This document shows, one piece after another, positions 59,137 to 64,000 of a stretch of 64,000 nucleotides of DNA. The notes below the pieces were generated by a model. It searched no databases. It saw nothing but the letters and a program-made list of their open reading frames with translations, and was not told the DNA's origin. The position numbers were made by a program, and so were the translations under genes. The stretch spans positions 1 to 64,000 of the forward strand of contig CAPEBR010000005.1 of assembly GCA_948602995.1 (NCBI GenBank), written 5' to 3'. Origin of the DNA: an uncultured Dorea sp. Lineage in GTDB: Bacteria; Bacillota; Clostridia; Lachnospirales; Lachnospiraceae. How positions within the stretch are numbered: the first letter of the stretch is position 1; each line of letters begins with the position of its first letter.

Positions 59137-59302
59137 CTAGAGCGTGTTTGAAAATTGCTTTCTGCAAGATGTCGTCCCAGTTTGCATCAGATTTTATGCT
59201 GGATTTAGGAGGTGTAGCGGGCTACATTGACTAAATTCAGCATAAAATCTGGTGTAAAGTGGGGCGGCAGATTGTGGGAATGAATTTTCAAACACGCTCT
59301 AG
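59137..59302. mobile_element. MITE-like repeat family C, complete copy
   Basis: This 166-bp element with CTAGAGCGTGTTTGAAAATT ends is the inverted counterpart of the copy at 49529-49695. Its right terminal CTAG supplies the TAG stop codon of the ABC permease gene that ends at 59299, so the insertion appears to have taken place at the very end of that gene. Confidence 0.88.
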
Positions 59303-59955
59303 AACTCTCTTCTGCCTATAATCCGTACAGAGACAGCATAGGAAGCAATGAGAACGACCGCACAGATCACGCCAAGCCCCCATGGTGTGGACAGGACATC
59401 TTTCACAAAAGAAGATTCCATCATGTCTGAGAGACTAATGCCAGCCTTCTTGCAGATCTGTATAACCCCATAGCCAACCACAAAGCCTGTTCCGTATATG
59501 CTCAGAAAAACGACCCTGCTCTTCTCCGAGCCGAATTTCAACTGGACGGGCATTGACACCGACAGCGTACCCGTAATGAGCATAATACCGGGGATCACAG
59601 CATCGCGAAGTTCCTCCCACGGATAGATTCCACCCTTAGCCACCGTTGCCGCAGCTACAAAAATAACGCTAAATGTCAGTCCAAGAAAGCTCGACAGAAT
59701 TCCGAATACATATTTACTCTGCACGTATTCCTTCCGGGAAAAGGGCAGCGTCATAAGATAACACATACCGTTTTCATATTCATCATAACCCATGGTTGTC
59801 ATGGACAGTATGGAAAACATCATCGCAACATAGATAATCGCAAACGATTTGTTATCCTGGACGATCGTAAACAGCACCAGCATGAGCGCTACAACCCCGA
59901 AAAACTGCTTCTGGCTTTTTAGTAAATTGACATCCTTTATTAATAATGCTTTCAT
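59299..59955 (-). CDS. ABC-2 type transporter permease
   Basis: The 218-residue membrane protein has six hydrophobic segments and opens MKALLIKDVNLLKSQKQFF, like ABC2-type permeases of small GntR-linked exporters. MGYDEYENGMCYLMTLPFSRKEYVQSKY is a conserved cytosolic stretch of that group. Its start overlaps the stop of the ATPase gene by 4 bases. The stop codon lies in the terminal repeat of a MITE-like element, so the C-terminus may have been changed by the insertion. Substrate unknown. Confidence 0.88.
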   Translation of the reverse strand: MKALLIKDVNLLKSQKQFFGVVALMLVLFTIVQDNKSFAIIYVAMMFSILSMTTMGYDEYENGMCYLMTLPFSRKEYVQSKYVFGILSSFLGLTFSVIFVAAATVAKGGIYPWEELRDAVIPGIMLITGTLSVSMPVQLKFGSEKSRVVFLSIYGTGFVVGYGVIQICKKAGISLSDMMESSFVKDVLSTPWGLGVICAVVLIASYAVSVRIIGRREF

Positions 59956-60800
59956 TTTCTTTCACCTCGAATCATCATCATAATCAGCTCATCAATCGTT
60001 CCCCTCTCAATCACAAGCTCCGGATAGTTTTCCTGGTAAAACTGTCTCTGGTCTGTCAGGCAGCTGTACCCGAACCCCTCCTTCTTATGCCGCAGGATAT
60101 AGGATTTATCCAGTACATGGTACTGCTCGTCCGTAGCCTTTAAAACTGCATAATCGCTGAGCAGCACATCCGTCTCCTCATGGAGAATGATCTTCCCGTC
60201 GTCAATCATGTAAATATCATCGCAGAACCCCTCCAGGTCACTGGATATGTGGGAGCTGATGAGGATGCTGCGCCCCTCTGTCTCCATATATTCCCGCAAA
60301 AGTTCAAGGAGCTCATCTCTCGCCACGACGTCAAGCCCTGCCGTCGGCTCATCAAGAAGCAGAAGGGCGGCTCCGTGTGATATGGCGGCCAGCACCTGGA
60401 GCTTGCGCTTCATACCGGTGGAAAAATCCTTGATTCTCTTATCCTGCGGCAGACGGAACCTTCTGCATCTTTCAAGAAATTCTTCTCTTTGAAAACCGGT
60501 ATACAACTGTTCCAGCACCGGAACCAGAGCCTTCACCGTCAGATATCCGCTGAATCCCGAATCCGCCAGCACCACCCCGATCCTCTGCTTATCCTTCTTA
60601 TCAAGCTCACCCGGAGACTTTCCGAACACCCGGAGACTTCCGCCGTCCGTCTGAATAAGCCCCAGTACTGCCTTGAATGCAGTGCTCTTTCCTGCTCCGT
60701 TCTTCCCCACCAGCCCGGTGACGCACCCTTCCTTTACCTCAAGGGAGCAGTCGAGTTCGAAGCCGTCATACTGTTTCTTTACATTTTCCAATTTCAACAT
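59952..60800 (-). CDS. ABC transporter ATP-binding protein
   Basis: The 282-residue ATPase has Walker A GLVGKNGAGKSTAF, a Q-loop-like region before LTVKALVPVLEQL, and the signature region FSTGMKRKLQV (changed from the LSGGQ consensus, as is common in this group). Walker B is LLLLDEPTAGLD and the switch His lies in LISSHISSDLEGF. The C-terminal extension of about 70 residues fits the YtrB/BcrA-type subfamily. It pairs with the permease downstream. GGAGG lies nine bases before the ATG at 60800, and the gene starts 4 bp after the GntR regulator. Confidence 0.92.
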   Translation of the reverse strand: MLKLENVKKQYDGFELDCSLEVKEGCVTGLVGKNGAGKSTAFKAVLGLIQTDGGSLRVFGKSPGELDKKDKQRIGVVLADSGFSGYLTVKALVPVLEQLYTGFQREEFLERCRRFRLPQDKRIKDFSTGMKRKLQVLAAISHGAALLLLDEPTAGLDVVARDELLELLREYMETEGRSILISSHISSDLEGFCDDIYMIDDGKIILHEETDVLLSDYAVLKATDEQYHVLDKSYILRHKKEGFGYSCLTDQRQFYQENYPELVIERGTIDELIMMMIRGERK

Positions 60801-60804
60801 TCTG

Positions 60805-61176
60805 CTAGTCCTCCAAAACAATAGAAAATAAGTCTGTAATCTCCTGATCACTCATCCCGCAGCTTCTGCCTTTCCGGATGGCCTTTTCCAGATCCGCTTC
60901 CACTTCCTTCTTCTTCTCCTCCAGCAGAAGGTTCTGGTTAAAAGCTGCCACAAAGCTTCCCTTCCCGTGTACCGTAACAATGAATCCTTCCGCTTCCAGG
61001 GCATCATATGCTTTCTTCACAGTCAGTGCACTGACCTTCAGTTCCCTGGCCAGGGTGCGAACCGACGGGAGCATCTCTTCCTCCTTTAATTCCCCGCGCA
61101 TAATGCCGCCTCTTACCTGGGTCACAATCTGGTCATAGATTGGCTGCATGGAAGAATTGTTGATAATCAGCCTCAT
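60805..61176 (-). CDS. GntR-family regulator, YtrA type
   Basis: This is a short 123-residue repressor. The winged helix-turn-helix reads MIRGELKEEEMLPSVRTLARELKVSALTVKKAYDALEAEGFI-like (here MRGELKEEEMLPSVRTLARELKVS onward), followed by a brief C-terminal helical part as in the YtrA subfamily. YtrA-type regulators control ABC exporters encoded next to them and often respond to cell-wall antibiotics. A palindrome in the spacer of its own promoter (61207-61223) suggests autoregulation of the gntR-ATPase-permease operon. Confidence 0.92.
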   Translation of the reverse strand: MRLIINNSSMQPIYDQIVTQVRGGIMRGELKEEEMLPSVRTLARELKVSALTVKKAYDALEAEGFIVTVHGKGSFVAAFNQNLLLEEKKKEVEADLEKAIRKGRSCGMSDQEITDLFSIVLED

Positions 61177-61199
61177 CTCACCCCTCCTTCTCTATAAAC

Positions 61200-61228
61200 A
61201 GTATATAACAGTACATAACTGTTGTCAA
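61200..61228 (-). promoter_or_regulatory. Promoter and operator of the GntR-ABC operon
   Basis: On the minus strand TTGACA (61223-61228) and TATACT (61200-61205) are 17 bp apart. The spacer holds the inverted repeat AACAGTACATAACTGTT (61207-61223), well placed for repression by the GntR protein. Confidence 0.8.
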
Positions 61229-61235
61229 GAAAAAA

Positions 61236-61246
61236 GTCGGGGACGG
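61236..61246 (+). repeat. Half of a family B palindrome at a deletion junction
   Basis: GTCGGGGACGG equals the outer arm of the family B palindrome (compare 12831). Here it stops and the sequence continues directly into codons of a response regulator that lacks its beginning. The second arm is absent. Confidence 0.6.
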
Positions 61247-62142
61247 AGGCAAAGCTTGTTTTAGAGAGGGAAAGTCCGGACCTGATCCTTCTGGATCTTA
61301 TGCTTCCGGGAATCTCCGGAGAGGAGCTTCTTGGTGAAATCCGGAAAGGGCGGCACGGGGATGTGCCGGTGCTGGTTCTTTCCGCGAAGAACTCCCTGGG
61401 AGATAAGGTGGCTCTTCTGAAAAACGGCGCGGATGATTATATTACGAAGCCCTTTGAGCCAGAAGAGGTTGCTGCAAGGGTGGAAGCAGGATTAAGGCGT
61501 TGCGGGAAGGATGCCCCAGAAAAGGACTGCCTGGTTCACAGAGAGATGAGGCTTTATCCTGACCGGAGAAAGGCGCTTCTTCTGGGAGAGGAACTTTCCC
61601 TCACTGTGCATGAATTTGATATACTCTGCCTTCTGATGAAGAATCCGGAGAGGGTTTATTCAAGGGAGGCTTTATATGAAGCCGTATGGCAGGGGGGATA
61701 TTATGGAGAAAATAACACAACATGGGTCATAAGCGCAGAGCTGCTGCTTCCTAAGACAGGGCCTGTCCATCTGACCCACCTGCTGTCCGAGATTCCCGCC
61801 ATATACCTGATCTCTGTGGCCTGCCTGGTCTGTGCCCTTGTCTGTATCAGTTATTTTGAAAAAACCATTACGGGAATTCTTGTGTGTGGTCTGATCTGGT
61901 TTTTGATTCCCAAGATCTTTCTGATTGGGGGGATGCGTTCTGAAGCATTGTATCAGGCTGCCCTGTGGCTGCCATCCAACCTGTTCGCTGTAGTAAACGG
62001 CCTGTATGTGAATACCCGTGAATGCATCACCGCGTGGGATACTATGGGCGGAATGCTGCGCTGTATCGCCTCAGGCGGAATCGGAACCCTGGTCTTCGTC
62101 CTGTCCGGCATCCTGCTTTTAAAGAAAAAGGACTTATCCTGA
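61246..62142 (+). pseudogene. Response regulator remnant fused to an ABC permease tail
   Basis: The open frame has no normal start. It begins inside a receiver domain (EAKLVLERESPDLILLDLMLPGISGEE), so about 40 N-terminal residues with the first acidic pair are missing. The phosphorylation Asp and Lys (YITKPF) remain. A winged-helix DNA-binding domain follows but stops at LYEAVWQGGYYGENNT, before its recognition part is complete. The frame then continues into an unrelated hydrophobic sequence with about four helices that resembles the end of an ABC-2 permease (IPAIYLISVACLVCALVCIS, GGIGTLVFVLSGILLLKKKDLS). A deletion seems to have joined the two genes in frame. A functional protein is unlikely. 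Confidence 0.8.
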
Positions 62143-62172
62143 CCAGCGCAGCATGAAGAAGGAGGCATTCCT

Positions 62173-63186
62173 ATGATTAAGACAGCTCTGCTGATGATAC
62201 TCATTGTCCTATGCGGATATATAGTATTCCGATATGTTTCACTCATCCATGGTATCCGGGAAATTGTCCGGGAGCTGCAGGAAATACAGAAAGACCTTAC
62301 CCAGAATCAGATGCTGCACCTGCCCATGCCGGACCGGCATCTGAGCGGCCTTCTGTATACCTTTAATTGTGCACTGAAATCACTCCAGGCGGAACGCCTC
62401 GAATACGAGAAAAGAGAAAAAGATTTTCAGAAACAGATTGAGAATATCAGCCACGATCTGCGCACGCCTCTGACTGTAATTCTCGGCTATCTGAAGCTAT
62501 TCAGAAAATCCCCTGCCGCGCAGTATTCTGACTGCCCGGAATTAGATGAAACCCTGGAGATTGTAGAGCATAAAGCCGAATCCATGAAGCAGCTGGTAGA
62601 AGAATTCTATGATTATTCCCGCGTAAACGCCGGTGATTTTGTCCTCAAGGCTGAGCCGGTTGACATCTCCCGGCTTCTCCGGGAATCCCTTATGGGAAAT
62701 TTTGCTCTTCTAGAACAGGCGCACCTGACGGTAGAGGCAGTCATCCCGGAACACCCTGTATGGGTGTCCGGCGGAGAATCCCCTGTAGACCGAATTCTCT
62801 TTAACCTGTTTCAGAATGCAGGCAGATATGCACATTCCTGGCTTCGGATCGCCGTAGAGGAAGAACCGGCTGCTGTCTTTGTTCTGTTTTCCAACGACAC
62901 GCTGCTCCTCTCCAGGGAAGATATTCCCCGGCTGTTCGACCGTTTTTATATGCAGGATGCCTCCCGCAGCCAGAGCGGCACTGGCCTGGGGCTGACTGTG
63001 GCAAAAGCCCTGGCAGAGGAAATGCACGGCTCCCTTCAGGCGTATGTCATGGAAAGTCAGGAGGCCGGGGAGAAGGATGCGCTGACGGTCTGCTTTAAAC
63101 TACGCCTGCCCATCCAGGATACACCCCCGCAGAGTAGACAGGTGCACGATAAGGAGGCAACAGACGAACAAATTGCGAGTGCATAA
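62173..63186 (+). CDS. Sensor histidine kinase, orphaned by loss of its regulator
   Basis: This 337-residue kinase has one N-terminal membrane segment (LLMILIVLCGYIVFRYVSLI) and no large outer domain. The HisKA motif is ENISHDLRTPLTVILGYL, and the ATPase domain has the N-box NLFQNAGRYAH and the G-box SGTGLGLTVAK. A G1-type Asp-x-Gly motif is less clear (FSNDTLLL). It resembles kinases that sit with a response regulator and an ABC exporter for antimicrobial peptides. Both partners survive here only as the chimeric remnant just upstream. GGAGG precedes the ATG. It ends 1 bp from the convergent MFS gene. Confidence 0.88.
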   Translation: MIKTALLMILIVLCGYIVFRYVSLIHGIREIVRELQEIQKDLTQNQMLHLPMPDRHLSGLLYTFNCALKSLQAERLEYEKREKDFQKQIENISHDLRTPLTVILGYLKLFRKSPAAQYSDCPELDETLEIVEHKAESMKQLVEEFYDYSRVNAGDFVLKAEPVDISRLLRESLMGNFALLEQAHLTVEAVIPEHPVWVSGGESPVDRILFNLFQNAGRYAHSWLRIAVEEEPAAVFVLFSNDTLLLSREDIPRLFDRFYMQDASRSQSGTGLGLTVAKALAEEMHGSLQAYVMESQEAGEKDALTVCFKLRLPIQDTPPQSRQVHDKEATDEQIASA

Positions 63187-63187
63187 T

Positions 63188-64000
63188 TCAGGCTTCCCGA
63201 ATAGCAAGAAAAATATTCCTTGCGCCCATTGCAATCCCAAGTGACACAACACCTGAAAATAAAACAACAGCATACTCAGACCCTTTACAGATTTCAAACA
63301 AAATACCATATAATGCGTTGCCAAGGGGCTGCGCACACATAGAAACCGTAAGAAGAACAGCAATCACCTTGCCGATTATATTTTGCGGTGTTTCTTTCTG
63401 AACAAAGGACATCATCTGCACCGTAAAAATTGTAGAAAACACCATGACGCCAAAACAACATATGGTTATAATGACATAATTCATCATTCCGGATGAAAAC
63501 AGTATCAATGCTGCTCCGATTGGGAACACACATGCTGAGCAGGCAATGATCAGCTTACCCGACTGATGGATTTCCAGCCTGTCTGAGAAAACACCTGCAC
63601 AGATGCCGCCAGAAAGTCCTCCTGCCGCCAGTGCCCCCTCTGCAAAGCCATAAAGCCTGTTTGCCTGTGAAGCCTCCAGATTCAGCACCTCCGTTACCAG
63701 ATACGGCAATCCAACAATAATCATTGCAGACAGGAAGAAATTAATCCCGCAGACTACAAGAAGGACTTTTCCGATAACCGGCTTCTCTCTCCGGATAAAG
63801 CGTACGCTCTCTGTAAAATCAGTTCTGGCCGTCTTCCATATCCCTCCGTCCGAAGGCTGCTTCTGAAATGGAATCCTGATAAAAATCTCCATAACCGCCG
63901 ACAGACTAAAGCATATCATGCAGACCCACAGCACAGGTTCCAATCCATATGCACTATATAAAATGCCGCCGAGCACAGGGCCTGTCAGGGACGAAAAAGA
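63188..64000 (-). CDS. MFS transporter, C-terminal part (cut by window edge)
   Basis: The frame is open to the window end, so the first part of the gene is outside. What remains has about eight hydrophobic helices, starting with SLTGPVLGGILYSAYGLEPVLWVCMICFSLSAVMEI. The loop TARTDFTESVRFIRREKPVIGKVLL and the later GICAGVFSDRLEIHQSGKLI and NIIGKVIAVLLTVSMCAQPLGNALYG match the MFS subgroup of macrolide-efflux-like or EntS-like exporters. Substrate cannot be inferred. There is no terminator between it and the convergent kinase gene. Confidence 0.88.
   Translation of the reverse strand, partial: SFSSLTGPVLGGILYSAYGLEPVLWVCMICFSLSAVMEIFIRIPFQKQPSDGGIWKTARTDFTESVRFIRREKPVIGKVLLVVCGINFFLSAMIIVGLPYLVTEVLNLEASQANRLYGFAEGALAAGGLSGGICAGVFSDRLEIHQSGKLIIACSACVFPIGAALILFSSGMMNYVIITICCFGVMVFSTIFTVQMMSFVQKETPQNIIGKVIAVLLTVSMCAQPLGNALYGILFEICKGSEYAVVLFSGVVSLGIAMGARNIFLAIREA

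Noticed and set aside
61222..62142. Reading the whole open frame as an intact response regulator with a membrane domain
   Set aside because: The start would be a TTG inside the promoter of the opposite operon with no ribosome binding site, and both halves are truncated relative to their families.
1..64000. CRISPR arrays, prophage genes, rRNA or tRNA genes
   Set aside because: The repeats seen are palindromic and widely spaced, without regular spacers. No cas, phage structural, integrase, rRNA or tRNA-like sequences were recognised.

Overview
The window looks like a chromosomal segment of a gut-type Lachnospiraceae (Clostridia, Bacillota). The reasons are the low-to-moderate GC, strong AGGAGG-type ribosome binding sites, the scpA-scpB-dacF order, V4R/GGDEF and DegV proteins, an arabinoside-use locus with LacI control, and several families of short interspersed palindromes between genes. 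I saw no rRNA, tRNA, CRISPR array, prophage or complete insertion sequence. Most genes lie on the minus strand. Family assignments come from motifs recognised by eye; no database search was run.

Layout. 0-7.4 kb: a frameshifted AAA/PD-(D/E)XK gene, a small secreted protein, a dacF-type carboxypeptidase, scpB, scpA, a phosphoesterase and a HAD-IIA phosphatase. 7.4-12.8 kb: two aminopeptidase P paralogues behind a hairpin-rich leader, a second D,D-carboxypeptidase and a VanZ-like protein. 12.8-15.9 kb: a csoR-copA copper operon in which a CopZ-like domain is fused in frame to the end of CopA but keeps its own strong ribosome binding site. 15.9-19.7 kb: a phosphoesterase, a cytosolic ParB/BMP-like protein, a HAD hydrolase and a small unknown.

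19.8-27.4 kb holds the most unusual locus. It is a six-gene signalling operon read from one clear promoter: a V4R sensor, a GGDEF cyclase, a lone receiver, a small membrane protein, a hybrid kinase with an HPt domain, and a membrane hybrid kinase whose C-terminus is a whole DegV (fatty-acid-binding) domain. It looks like a phosphorelay that joins small-ligand, lipid and cyclic-di-GMP signalling.

27.4-39.5 kb: a DUF4230 protein, a tyrosine phosphatase, a YesL-like protein and an arabinose-oligosaccharide locus (GH51, two permeases, binding protein, GH127, LacI regulator, GH43). The hydrolases have no signal peptide and no transport ATPase is present. 39.5-49.3 kb is mostly housekeeping: membrane phosphoesterase, rarA, tcdA, polysaccharide deacetylase, MATE exporter, flavin reductase, CBS-containing pyrophosphatase and an S1-domain protein. 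A highly structured RNA-like element, possibly an orphan HEARO/omega RNA, and a 167-bp MITE-like repeat follow. 49.7-59.1 kb: nadE, hslO, a methyltransferase, a cupin, and an MMPL transporter with a secreted heptad-repeat partner, divergent from a TetR regulator with three operator copies between them. 59.1-64 kb: a GntR-controlled ABC exporter, a decayed two-component/ABC locus whose response regulator is fused to a permease tail, its surviving histidine kinase, and the 3' part of an MFS transporter cut by the window edge.
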